NCBI RefSeq assembly: GCF_037265215.1
Contig: NZ_CP147737.1
Location: 4,062,001 to 4,126,000, forward strand
Reading direction: 5' to 3'
Length of the DNA stretch: 64,000 nucleotides
From: Xenorhabdus griffiniae
GTDB lineage: Bacteria; Pseudomonadota; Gammaproteobacteria; Enterobacterales; Enterobacteriaceae
Made by a program: the position numbers and the translations under genes
Notes under the pieces: model-generated
Databases searched by the model: none
Told to the model about the DNA's origin: nothing
What the model saw: the letters and a program-made list of their open reading frames with translations, nothing else
Shown here: positions 56,366 through 64,000 of the stretch, one piece after another
Position numbering within the stretch: the first letter of the stretch is position 1
How the letters are laid out: every line of letters begins with the position of its first letter

Positions 56366-56833
56366 ATGAACAACGAAACAGATTTACCACTAAGCTCTGT
56401 GCTTTCACCCGCATGTACACGCAACAACGTACCTTGTTCGAGTAAAAAGCGCGCCTTAGAGATTATCAGTGAGCTGGCATCAAAACAGCTTGAAGTGCCG
56501 GAAAATGCCGTCTTCGAGGCTATTCTTTCGCGCGAAAAAGTCGGTACAACAGGAATTGGCAACGGGATTGCAATCCCTCACGGCAAATTGGATAAAGAGT
56601 GTTCGGATAATGCCGTAGGGGTATTTTTACACCTGGAACAACCCATTACCTTTGACGCCATCGATAATCAACCTGTTGACTTGCTGTTTGCTTTATTGGT
56701 GCCGTCAGACCAATGTCAGACTCATTTACACTCACTATCATTGATTGCAAAGCGCCTTGCAGATAAAAATCTCTGCCGTCGCCTGCGCTCAGCGCAGAGT
56801 GATGAAGAACTGTATAAAATTATTACTGAATAA
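56366..56833 (+). CDS. ptsN: Nitrogen PTS enzyme IIA
   Basis: A 155-residue EIIA-Ntr. The ATG at 56366 aligns with E. coli PtsN; an in-frame GTG at 56354, preceded by AAGG, is a real alternative adding four residues. The phosphorylated His72 lies in IAIPHGKL, and the fold's NQPVDLLFALLVPSDQ segment is intact. It receives phosphate from NPr and regulates potassium uptake and envelope stress outputs. Confidence 0.95.
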   Translation: MNNETDLPLSSVLSPACTRNNVPCSSKKRALEIISELASKQLEVPENAVFEAILSREKVGTTGIGNGIAIPHGKLDKECSDNAVGVFLHLEQPITFDAIDNQPVDLLFALLVPSDQCQTHLHSLSLIAKRLADKNLCRRLRSAQSDEELYKIITE

Positions 56834-56873
56834 ATAGCGATTATAATTATAAACATTTAGGGGGAGTCGCCTC

Positions 56874-57725
56874 ATGGTGCTGATGATAGTCAGTGGTCGT
56901 TCAGGTTCTGGGAAATCCGTTGCTTTGCGGGCACTGGAAGATATGGGCTTCTATTGCGTGGATAACCTACCCGTTGTGTTGCTGCCAGAATTGGCAAGCA
57001 CACTGGCCGAACGTGATATCTCGGCGGCGGTTAGCATTGATGTCAGAAACATGCCGGAATCGCCAGAAATTTTTGAAGAAGCCCTGACGCAATTGCCTGA
57101 TAGTTTTTCACCACAATTACTGTTTCTTGATGCGGATCGTAATACCCTGATCCGCCGCTACAGTGACACACGCCGTCTGCACCCACTCTCCAGCAAAAAT
57201 CTGTCACTGGAAAGTGCCATTGACCAAGAAAGCGATTTGCTTGAACCCCTGCGCTCACGTGCTGACTTGATCATTGATACCTCTGAAATGTCTGTTCATG
57301 AACTGGCGGAAATGCTCAGGACACGTCTATTAGGCAAACGGGAACGAGAATTGACGATGGTGTTTGAATCCTTTGGGTTCAAACATGGTATCCCTATCGA
57401 CGCAGACTATGTTTTTGATGTGCGTTTCCTGCCAAACCCTCACTGGGACCCGAAACTGCGCCCAATGACGGGTTTGGATCGTCCTGTGGCCGCGTTTTTG
57501 GATCGCCATACAGAAGTTCATAATTTTATTTATCAAACCCGTAGCTATCTTGAGCTTTGGCTACCTATGCTGGAAACCAATAATCGCAGTTATCTGACCG
57601 TCGCTATTGGTTGCACAGGCGGAAAACATCGTTCAGTCTATGTGGCAGAACAGTTGGCTGATTATTTTCGTTCCCGTGGCAAAAACGTGCAATCACGCCA
57701 CCGCACACTGGAAAAACGCAAATAA
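56874..57725 (+). CDS. rapZ: RNase adapter protein RapZ
   Basis: A 283-residue protein almost identical in pattern to E. coli RapZ. Walker A GRSGSGKS is at residues 8-15, and the C-terminal domain includes [18 protein letters not shown] and a basic RNA-binding tail ([18 protein letters not shown]). It binds GlmZ/GlmY RNAs and glucosamine 6-phosphate, guiding RNase E to control glmS. It is followed by npr after 17 bp. Confidence 0.97.
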   Translation: MVLMIVSGRSGSGKSVALRALEDMGFYCVDNLPVVLLPELASTLAERDISAAVSIDVRNMPESPEIFEEALTQLPDSFSPQLLFLDADRNTLIRRYSDTRRLHPLSSKNLSLESAIDQESDLLEPLRSRADLIIDTSEMSVHELAEMLRTRLLGKRERELTMVFESFGFKHGIPIDADYVFDVRFLPNPHWDPKLRPMTGLDRPVAAFLDRHTEVHNFIYQTRSYLELWLPMLETNNRSYLTVAIGCTGGKHRSVYVAEQLADYFRSRGKNVQSRHRTLEKRK

Positions 57726-57742
57726 TATGAATAACACAAGCC

Positions 57743-58015
57743 ATGACAGTCAAACAACGACTTGAAATTAAAAATCGGCTCGGAATGCACGCTCGGCCTG
57801 CGATGAAACTGCATGATCTGGTACAACAGTTTCAATCAGAAGTGATTCTGCGTAACAGCAGTAACTTACAGGCCGAGGCCCGCAGCGTCATTGCCATGCT
57901 GATGCTGGATTCTGAACAAGGCAGCCATATTGACGTTGAAGTCAATGGGCCGGATGAACAACAAGCACTGGCGGCCATTATCGAACTCTTCAATGCCGGG
58001 TTTGACGAAGAGTAA
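57743..58015 (+). CDS. npr: Phosphocarrier protein NPr
   Basis: A 90-residue HPr paralogue. The phosphorylated His16 lies in [16 protein letters not shown] and the second conserved block is [20 protein letters not shown]. It passes phosphate from EI-Ntr to PtsN. It ends the conserved rpoN-hpf-ptsN-rapZ-npr block; the repeat and debris that follow mark the break from E. coli gene order. Confidence 0.96.
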   Translation: MTVKQRLEIKNRLGMHARPAMKLHDLVQQFQSEVILRNSSNLQAEARSVIAMLMLDSEQGSHIDVEVNGPDEQQALAAIIELFNAGFDEE

Positions 58016-58058
58016 CACGCCCATTTTATATGTTATAGATAGGCCAATCACTTTTCAT

Positions 58059-58136
58059 ATATACCAATCCAACTTCAAGATGCGTGTGATGTCTTCCCGC
58101 GAAGACATCAAGTTTCATATGGTGTTGTCAATTGCA
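58059..58136 (+). repeat. 105-bp palindromic repeat, truncated
   Basis: Starts ATATACCAATCCAACTTCAA, passes through the central GTCTTCCCGCGAAGAC stem and GGTGTTGTCAATTGCA, then breaks off into unrelated sequence at 58137. Confidence 0.8.
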
Positions 58137-58237
58137 GAGAGTGCCGCCGATGGGTTCGGGCTGACTATACAGAGCAAACCATTAGGGAGCGCTTCGGTGT
58201 GGCCTCTTGCCAAGATAAACGCAAAATCAGTTATTAA
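58137..58237 (+). pseudogene. Possible coding remnant
   Basis: Directly after the truncated repeat, the frame ending at the TAA of 58235-58237 reads plausibly as protein (RRWVRADYTEQTIRERFG). The overlapping second frame is also open, so this is weak. It has no start, no ribosome-binding site and no identifiable family. Confidence 0.25.
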
Positions 58238-58484
58238 AACTGACCAAAGGTAAAAAATCATTAATATAAACTATTTGTTAAATTCTCACAAAGAGTAAAA
58301 ACAAGACGTTTTAGTTATTAACTTAGTTAATTAATCTAATTATTTATAAATAGTACAATATAGATAATAAATGTTAGCTTTCAATAAGTTAACCATGTGA
58401 AATTAAATTAGAAAAAACTTATTATTAAAACGCAATTACACGAAGAACATTATGCATACAGTTCCTAAAATGGAGATTTACTTC
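58238..58484. other. AT-rich intergenic region before the racemase
   Basis: Very AT-rich (around 58250-58450) with no gene; it probably contains the racemase promoter. An ATG at 58452 is in frame with the racemase but lacks a ribosome-binding site. Confidence 0.5.
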
Positions 58485-59717
58485 ATGCGTTTTAATAAAA
58501 CCACACTGGCAATTCTTCTTGGTTTGAGTCTGTCTCAAGGTATTGCCCAAGCAGCGCCTGTGCTCTCTTTAGATAACACCCATGCAGAAAGCATCGCAGC
58601 AACCAATAACGCTTGGGTTGAAATCAATACCACGACTTTCGAAAATAATATTCACACTCTGCAAAAGAAACTGAATAAAGGCACCAAAATGTGCGCGGTT
58701 TTGAAAGGCGATGCTTACGGTCATGGTATTGATCTGCTGATGCCCTCCATCATCAAAACTGGCGTGCCTTGTGTAGGGATCACCAGTAATGAAGAAGCCC
58801 GCATCGTGCGTGAAAGCGGCTTTAAAGGGCAACTGATACGTGTCCGTACGGCTGACATCGCTGAAATCGAAAGCACATTGGGCTATGACATGGAAGAGAT
58901 GACCGGCGATTTGGAACACGCCCAAGCGATTGATGCTCTGGCACAAAAACATGGCAAAGCTATTCACGTTCACCTGATGCTGAACACTGGTCTTATGAGC
59001 CGCAACGGTTTGGAAATGAAAACTGAGCAGGGCAAACAAGACGCTTTGAAAATCGCTCAATTATCTAATCTGAAACTGGTTGGTATGATGAGCCACCATG
59101 CATTCACCGATCTGGATGCAATCCGTGACAGCATTAAAAACTTCAAAGAACAAACTTCCTGGCTGATCAAAACAGCAAATCTGAACAGGGACGAAATCAC
59201 ACTGCACGCATCAAGCTCTTTTGCATCACTCAGCATTCCTGAAGCGCAGTTCGATATGGCACGCGTTGGCAGTGCGCTGTACGGCATTCTGACCACCAGC
59301 CACCCAGAATTCAAACCCTTGATTCAAATGAAAACCCGCGTTGCTTCTGTTAAAACATATCCTAAAGGTAATGGTGTCGGTTACGACAACACTTTCATCC
59401 TGAAACGCGATTCCAAACTCGCTAACTTGCCGGTTGGTTTCTCTGATGGCTTTAGTTCTGCCCTATCAAACAAAGCTTACGTTCTGATCAATGGTCACCG
59501 TGCCCCTGTTGTCGGTAGCGTGTCCATGAACACCGTGATGGTCGATGTGACTGACTTACCAGAAGTGAAGAGCGGCGATGAAGTGGTCATTTTTGGTAAA
59601 CAAGGTAACGACGAAATCACTCAGTCTGATATCCAAAAATGGGGAGGAATGCATGTTGTTGAGCTTTCTTCCATTTGGGGTGAAACCAACCCACGTATCG
59701 TAACCACCGGCTTATAA
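58485..59717 (+). CDS. Periplasmic broad-specificity amino acid racemase (Bsr-like)
   Basis: A 410-residue PLP-dependent fold-III racemase. The ATG at 58485 with GGAGA upstream gives a signal peptide (residues 1-~23, ending AQAAP), so the enzyme is exported, unlike Alr and DadX. The PLP lysine is Lys74 in AVLKGDAYGHG, the same number as in Vibrio BsrV; the catalytic tyrosine lies in GNGVGYDNTF. Length (~409) and the exported location both match BsrV-type enzymes, which make D-Met, D-Leu and other non-canonical D-amino acids that remodel peptidoglycan. It could instead act mainly on Ala, Arg or Lys. Monocistronic, with a terminator at 59857-59896. Confidence 0.88.
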   Translation: MRFNKTTLAILLGLSLSQGIAQAAPVLSLDNTHAESIAATNNAWVEINTTTFENNIHTLQKKLNKGTKMCAVLKGDAYGHGIDLLMPSIIKTGVPCVGITSNEEARIVRESGFKGQLIRVRTADIAEIESTLGYDMEEMTGDLEHAQAIDALAQKHGKAIHVHLMLNTGLMSRNGLEMKTEQGKQDALKIAQLSNLKLVGMMSHHAFTDLDAIRDSIKNFKEQTSWLIKTANLNRDEITLHASSSFASLSIPEAQFDMARVGSALYGILTTSHPEFKPLIQMKTRVASVKTYPKGNGVGYDNTFILKRDSKLANLPVGFSDGFSSALSNKAYVLINGHRAPVVGSVSMNTVMVDVTDLPEVKSGDEVVIFGKQGNDEITQSDIQKWGGMHVVELSSIWGETNPRIVTTGL

Positions 59718-59856
59718 TCTGTGGATCAAAATGATGGCAGACTGTTCTTTTTTCCATTACGAATAGGCTCTGTTTCATTAGCAATGCAAAACAGTTCGTG
59801 ATCATGATCTCTTTATTTTCGCGGCAGAACAGCCTAATATCATTTTAATGACTTTG

Positions 59857-59896
59857 AAAATAACACCCCCCTCCTTGCGATGTGGGGTGTTATTTT
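59857..59896 (+). terminator. Intrinsic terminator after the racemase
   Basis: A perfect 13-bp stem (AAAATAACACCCC/GGGGTGTTATTTT) with T-rich 3' arm, 140 bp after the racemase stop and just before rnk. Symmetric A/T flanks allow use in either direction. Confidence 0.75.
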
Positions 59897-59922
59897 GTAT
59901 TGAGCCTAATTTGGAGTGTGGT

Positions 59923-60333
59923 ATGAAAAAACCTAAAATCATTATCAATGAATTGGATGCCGAACGTTTAGATTCCCTGTTGGAACAACCTGCTTTTGCC
60001 AATACCCGCATCGCAGATGCCTTGAATGAAGAATTGGATAGAGCAGAAATAGTGGCACCGGTAGATATCCCAGCAGATGTTGTCACCATGAACAGTGAAG
60101 TTCGCTTTATTGATCAGGGTAGCAATGAAGAGCGTGTTCGTACGCTGGTCTACCCTGCTTCCCTGCAAGACAGCACCAAACATCTGTCCGTTATGGCGCC
60201 TTTGGGTGCTGCTCTTCTGGGCTTGCGGGTGAATGATGAAATCACATGGACATTGCCAAACGGTGAAAAAACCCGCATAAAAGTACTAGAAATACTTTAT
60301 CAGCCAGAAGCCGCAGGCGAATATCACCGCTAA
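59923..60333 (+). CDS. rnk: Nucleoside diphosphate kinase regulator / GreA-like protein Rnk
   Basis: A 136-residue protein, the E. coli Rnk length when started at the ATG of 59923. The N-terminal [20 protein letters not shown] and the FKBP-like C-terminal domain ([19 protein letters not shown], ending [11 protein letters not shown]) are diagnostic. Rnk resembles GreA with a shortened coiled coil and binds RNA polymerase; it affects Ndk levels and alginate-type regulation in relatives. It is convergent with pmbA. Confidence 0.94.
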   Translation: MKKPKIIINELDAERLDSLLEQPAFANTRIADALNEELDRAEIVAPVDIPADVVTMNSEVRFIDQGSNEERVRTLVYPASLQDSTKHLSVMAPLGAALLGLRVNDEITWTLPNGEKTRIKVLEILYQPEAAGEYHR

Positions 60334-60337
60334 TTTC

Positions 60338-60366
60338 CAGCCAGCTCAGTGATGCCGAACTGGCTG
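60338..60366. terminator. Hairpin between convergent rnk and pmbA
   Basis: A perfect 7-bp stem (CAGCCAG/CTGGCTG) with a 15-base loop sits between the two stop codons; no strong T run. Confidence 0.4.
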
Positions 60367-60383
60367 CTGTTAATTGAGTATCC

Positions 60384-61727
60384 CTATTGACCGGCGATAC
60401 TCATTTCCGGCAGCAACACCGAACCACACTGAATATTGCTACGTGTTTCGATATCATTACCAATTGTTACCATATTCGCCCACATATCTTTCAAATTGCC
60501 GGCAATGGTGATCTCACTGACAGGATATTGAATCTCACCATTCTCAACCCAAAAGCCGGATGCGCCGCGAGAATAATCCCCCGTCACCGCGCTAACGCCC
60601 TGTCCCATCAGTTCAGTGACGATCAGGCCAGTGCCCATTTCACGCAACAAGCCAGCAAAGTCCAGCCCCTGGCCTGCAATACGCCAGTTATGAATTCCTC
60701 CTGCATGGCCCGTGTTCACCATTCCCAATTTACGGGCAGAATAGGAAGTCAGTAACCAAGTCTGCAAAACCCCCTCTTTAACAATATCACGTGGTATCGT
60801 ACGCACACCTTCGCTGTCGAATGGCGTTGAAGCTAACCCACGCAATAAATGCGGTTGTTCTTCAATCGTCAGCCATGAAGGCAAGATCGGTTTACCCAGG
60901 CTATCCAACAAGAAAGAAGATTTACGATAAATACTGCTACCGCTGATCGCGCCAACCAAATGACCGAACAACCCTGTAGCCACCTCCGCAGCAAAGATCA
61001 CTGGCGCTTTCATGGTTGGTAACTTACGCGCCCCCAGACGAGAAAGCGTACGACGCGCGCACTCTTGCCCCACCCATTCAGGCGATTTCAACTCGTCAAA
61101 ATGGCGACTCACGGTATAAGCATAATCGCGTTCCATATTGCCATCTTGCTCGGCAATCACACAGCTTGACATAGAATGACGACTTGAGCAGTAGCTTTGC
61201 AGCATACCGTGGCTATTACCAAATACCCGAATACCATAATGGCTGTTGAAACTTCCGCCTTCCGTATTAGTAATGCGCCCATCTGCCTGCAATGACGCTT
61301 GTTCAGCGCGGGCTGCCAACTCAATGGCTTTATCTGCATCTAAATCTGCGGGATGGAAAAGATCTAATTCAGGCGCTTCAAATGCCAATAACGCTTTATC
61401 GGCCGGGCCAGCATAAGGATCAGGCGAGGTATAACGCGCAATATCAATGGCGGCCTGCACAGTACGAGCAATCGCTTCTGGGCTGAGATCTGTTGATGAA
61501 GCACTACCTTTGCGTTGCTGGTGATAAACCGTGATCCCCAATGCGCCGTCACTGTTAAACTCAACATTTTCGACTTCACTAAAACGGGTACTGACGCTAA
61601 TTCCCGTCGTTTTATTGACCGCGACTTCCGCAGCATCACAACCGGATTTAGCCAATTCCAGCGCATGGGCAACCGCTTCTTCCAGCAGTTTACGCTGCTC
61701 CGCGATTTGTTGATTGGTGACTATCAT
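60384..61727 (-). CDS. pmbA: Metalloprotease subunit PmbA (TldE)
   Basis: A 447-residue TldE. Diagnostic segments are [62 protein letters not shown] and the C-terminal [14 protein letters not shown]. With TldD it forms a heterodimer that cleaves unfolded peptides, matures microcins and degrades CcdA. The protein starts [15 protein letters not shown]. It is divergent from darP, as in E. coli. Confidence 0.95.
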   Translation of the reverse strand: MIVTNQQIAEQRKLLEEAVAHALELAKSGCDAAEVAVNKTTGISVSTRFSEVENVEFNSDGALGITVYHQQRKGSASSTDLSPEAIARTVQAAIDIARYTSPDPYAGPADKALLAFEAPELDLFHPADLDADKAIELAARAEQASLQADGRITNTEGGSFNSHYGIRVFGNSHGMLQSYCSSRHSMSSCVIAEQDGNMERDYAYTVSRHFDELKSPEWVGQECARRTLSRLGARKLPTMKAPVIFAAEVATGLFGHLVGAISGSSIYRKSSFLLDSLGKPILPSWLTIEEQPHLLRGLASTPFDSEGVRTIPRDIVKEGVLQTWLLTSYSARKLGMVNTGHAGGIHNWRIAGQGLDFAGLLREMGTGLIVTELMGQGVSAVTGDYSRGASGFWVENGEIQYPVSEITIAGNLKDMWANMVTIGNDIETRSNIQCGSVLLPEMSIAGQ

Positions 61728-61924
61728 TAATTAACGTAATCCATTGAATTAAAGAGAGAATTCGTCAGAAAAAATGCCTGCTTCCGGTTCATGACACGAA
61801 TGTCGAGTGGTAATCCGGCAATTTTCCCAGTTACAATACACAATATTAGGATGTTAACACCCACCGGACGATAGGTCATGCTCCAAAACGCACCTTATCC
61901 GGCCTTTTTAGAAGGAAAACAATT

Positions 61925-62461
61925 ATGGCAAAGCAGCCTGAAGATTGGCTCGACAATTATCCTGCTGAAGAGGAAGAAGAAGAGATAATCTGGGTCAGTA
62001 AAAGTGAAATCAAGCGAGATGCAGAAATTCTGAAAAAATTGGGCGCAGAACTGGTTGAACTGAGTAAAAGCCAACTGGAGCGCATTCCACTGGATGAAGA
62101 TTTGCGGGCAGCCATTGAGTTGGCACAGAAAATCAAGCGTGAAGGACGTCGCCGTCAATTGCAGCTCATTGGCAAACTGTTGCGTGCCCGTGATCCTGAG
62201 CCAATTACCACGGCGTTGGATAAACTGAAAAACCGTCACAACCAGCAAGTCATTGTTTTACATAAACTGGAAGAACTACGTGACAAATTGCTTGAAAATG
62301 ATGATGCCTTTGAAGAAGTCATCACATTGTATCCACATACTGATCGCCAGCAACTTCGCACATTGGTTCGTAATGCGAAAAAGGAGAAGGCAGCTAACAA
62401 GCCACCTAAATCTTACCGTCAAATTTTCCAATATTTGAAAGAGTTATCGGAATCCGCTTAA
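61925..62461 (+). CDS. darP: Dual-action ribosomal maturation protein DarP
   Basis: A 178-residue protein (YjgA/UPF0307). The acidic N terminus ([20 protein letters not shown]) is followed by highly helical basic segments ([40 protein letters not shown]) and the C-terminal [13 protein letters not shown]. It associates with late 50S precursors near the peptidyl-transferase centre. The right-hand core gene of this segment; beyond it the type VI locus begins. Confidence 0.95.
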   Translation: MAKQPEDWLDNYPAEEEEEEIIWVSKSEIKRDAEILKKLGAELVELSKSQLERIPLDEDLRAAIELAQKIKREGRRRQLQLIGKLLRARDPEPITTALDKLKNRHNQQVIVLHKLEELRDKLLENDDAFEEVITLYPHTDRQQLRTLVRNAKKEKAANKPPKSYRQIFQYLKELSESA

Positions 62462-62470
62462 TCCATCTTC

Positions 62471-62497
62471 ACCGCCATTTCATTAAGAATTGGCGGT
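62471..62497 (+). terminator. Terminator after darP
   Basis: A 7-bp stem (ACCGCCA/TGGCGGT) with a 13-base loop lies 10 bp after darP, followed by CATTTCC. Confidence 0.5.
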
Positions 62498-62778
62498 CAT
62501 TTCCGGCTTTATTCAGTCCCAAATGGGAAAGATCATAATCGCAATTCAATACAGTACGGCGATGGAATGCTGCCCCTATTTTTATCTAAATTTCTTATTA
62601 AAAACGGTCGACATCCCCATATTTCGCCAAAATCAGCTGAAAATTGAATCTAATTAGTTAATTAATTTGACCTATAGACATGTACAATAAACGTGCTTTG
62701 CTGATCGATCTCGCATTTTATCTCACTGATATTCAGCATGACACCGAAACCCTATTGATAAAACATAAGTCAAATTCA
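62498..62778. other. Region between darP and tssF
   Basis: AT-rich and without a separate gene. From an ATG at 62680 the frame runs openly into tssF, so 62680-62778 could be an N-terminal extension of 33 residues; I treat it as upstream sequence because the tssF homology begins near 62790. No strong promoter was recognised. Confidence 0.5.
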
Positions 62779-64000
62779 ATGAAAAACGAAAAGGAATCGC
62801 TTTATCTAAAAGAACGCGCTTACCTGCGAGAGCTGGCTGAGCACATTGCGAAAGAGTCGCCGCATCTGGCTGAATTTCTGGTTTCCTCTCATGATCCCGA
62901 TATTGTCCGTGTTTTCGAAACCTTTGCGTTTTTGATTGCCAACCTGCGGGATAAGCTGGAGGATAATTTTCCCGAAATTGTTCACGGTATTCTCTCCCGT
63001 ATCTGGCCGTTAGCCCTGTCTCCAATCCCACCGACAACGATAGTGCAATTTACACCCACGGATGATGAACATCAGGGTACGGCTGAGATCCCTATCGGTA
63101 CATCGGTGTCTGCCAGCCTTAACGGGCAGTTGCTCGACTTTAAAACCTGCCGTTCTTTGCATATTGAACCCTTGATTGTGCAGGAACGCGCCGTCAGGAA
63201 AACGGGTACCCACAGTGAAATTATCCTGACACTATGCCAAACCGGTTCGGCGTCTTCTTTCTGGCAAAGCGGAGCCTTATCTTTTTTCCTTGGCACCGAT
63301 ACGAAACGCGCCGCCCAGCTCAGCCTGTGGCTGGATCAGCATATCTGTGATATCAGCCTGAACACACAGGGCGAGCGGCGAACAATTAAACATTTCCCTT
63401 ATGGCTGGCATGGACTGCTTGACGAACCGTTGCTGCCCACCGCCAAAAGTCCCTATTCCGGCCTGCAACCGTTGGTGGAATATTATGCGTTGCCGGTGCT
63501 TTATAACTTTGTCACGCTGGATATCAGCCGCAGTTGCTCAAAAGTTTCGCTGAATGACGAGGGCACGTTTGAGCTAATTTTGCGTTTCGAGGGTGAATTG
63601 CCGTTGGATGATGTCGAGGGGGCGTTTTTGCTGGGTTGTGTTCCGGCGATTCATCTGGAAAACCAAACCAGCCCGCCTGTCCGGTTGGAAGCCGGTAATC
63701 ACCGCTATCCGCTGCCATTGGGGGGATCGGTGTGCCTGTACCGGCTGCGGGAGGTTCAGGTGGTGGTGCAGCCCGAAGACAGCGAGCAACGAGGCACACC
63801 TTATCACTGGCTGCCGATTGAGCAGTTTGTTCCCGCCGGCCGTGTTTTCGATGACGATGAGCAGCCCGCCACGTTTTACTACCAGCTTCAGACTGAGTCT
63901 GATTTTCTGGGCAGAATCCGGCACTGGCTGTGCTTTTTTGATTTGACCGGCAACCCGGCAAACAACCTGCCGGAGATTGCTGTCTCGTGCTCTTTCATCG
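62779..64000 (+). CDS. tssF: Type VI secretion baseplate subunit TssF, N-terminal part
   Basis: The frame is open from 62680 to the window edge with no stop; 407 codons are seen from the ATG at 62779, about two thirds of a TssF (VasA/ImpG). The match rests on the family N terminus: LKERAYLRELAEHIAKESP, VRVFETFAFLIANLRDKLED, then EIVHGILSRIWPLALSPIPP. TssF with TssG and TssK builds the wedge of the T6SS baseplate. No tss gene lies upstream in the window, so this is either the first gene of its operon or follows a break. Neither possible ATG has a good ribosome-binding site. GC rises clearly beyond ~63400, unlike the core genes to the left. Confidence 0.85.
   Translation, partial: MKNEKESLYLKERAYLRELAEHIAKESPHLAEFLVSSHDPDIVRVFETFAFLIANLRDKLEDNFPEIVHGILSRIWPLALSPIPPTTIVQFTPTDDEHQGTAEIPIGTSVSASLNGQLLDFKTCRSLHIEPLIVQERAVRKTGTHSEIILTLCQTGSASSFWQSGALSFFLGTDTKRAAQLSLWLDQHICDISLNTQGERRTIKHFPYGWHGLLDEPLLPTAKSPYSGLQPLVEYYALPVLYNFVTLDISRSCSKVSLNDEGTFELILRFEGELPLDDVEGAFLLGCVPAIHLENQTSPPVRLEAGNHRYPLPLGGSVCLYRLREVQVVVQPEDSEQRGTPYHWLPIEQFVPAGRVFDDDEQPATFYYQLQTESDFLGRIRHWLCFFDLTGNPANNLPEIAVSCSFI

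Noticed and set aside
62680..62778. N-terminal 33-codon extension of tssF from the ATG at 62680
   Set aside because: In frame and open, but it has no ribosome-binding site and no TssF-like sequence; the family match starts near the second ATG. Not fully excluded.

Overview
The window looks like chromosome of a Morganellaceae-type enterobacterium, most likely Xenorhabdus or a close relative such as Photorhabdus. The grounds are enterobacterial gene content in near E. coli order, moderate-to-low GC by eye, the end of an aryl polyene (APE) pigment operon, a type VI secretion gene at the right edge, and a dispersed family of ~105-bp palindromic repeats. The genus is an inference; no 16S rRNA is present.

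Layout. 1-5609: end of an APE operon (exporter, lipoprotein, ketosynthase, dehydratase, ketoreductase, second ketosynthase), translationally coupled throughout. 5610-11122: accessory stretch with an MFS transporter, a DJ-1/PfpI protein resembling isonitrile hydratase, a YjaB-like acetyltransferase, repeat debris, a VirK/YbjX protein and a second acetyltransferase. 11453-14795: fadH and sstT, convergent. 15389-20624: yqjA, an unrecognised gene in place of yqjBC, then yqjD-yqjE-yqjK, yqjF, yhaJ and yhaK. 20681-21054: RNase P RNA (minus strand). 21097-26924: rsmI, divergent from lpoA-yraN-diaA-dolP, then elbB-mtgA on the minus strand. 27060-29503: the ArcZ small RNA (plus strand) overlapping the 3' end of arcB (minus). 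30173-36059: gltB-gltD. 36370-36876: an unrecognised secreted protein. 37104-40872 (minus): sspB-sspA, rpsI-rplM, zapE. 41417-44747 (plus): zapG, degQ, degS. 44816-49641 (minus): murA-ibaG and mlaB-C-D-E-F. 49873-58015 (plus): yrbG-kdsD-kdsC-lptC-lptA-lptB-rpoN-hpf-ptsN-rapZ-npr. 58485-62461: a periplasmic broad-specificity racemase, rnk, pmbA and darP. 62779-64000: the start of a tssF gene running off the window.

Functional themes. Much of the right two thirds serves envelope building and upkeep: LpoA, MtgA and MurA (peptidoglycan), Mla (retrograde phospholipid transport), KdsD/KdsC (Kdo), LptCAB (LPS transport), DegQ/DegS (periplasmic quality control and the sigma-E signal) and DolP. The rpoN-hpf-ptsN-rapZ-npr block links nitrogen PTS signalling, ribosome hibernation and amino-sugar control of cell-wall synthesis. 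ArcB/ArcZ and GltBD add redox sensing and glutamate synthesis.

I see no complete, clearly undescribed system. The best leads are the unrecognised gene at 16190-16939, the isonitrile-hydratase-like gene, the repeat family with its companion 115-bp inverted-repeat element, the secreted racemase, the secreted protein after gltD, and the compositionally distinct type VI edge.
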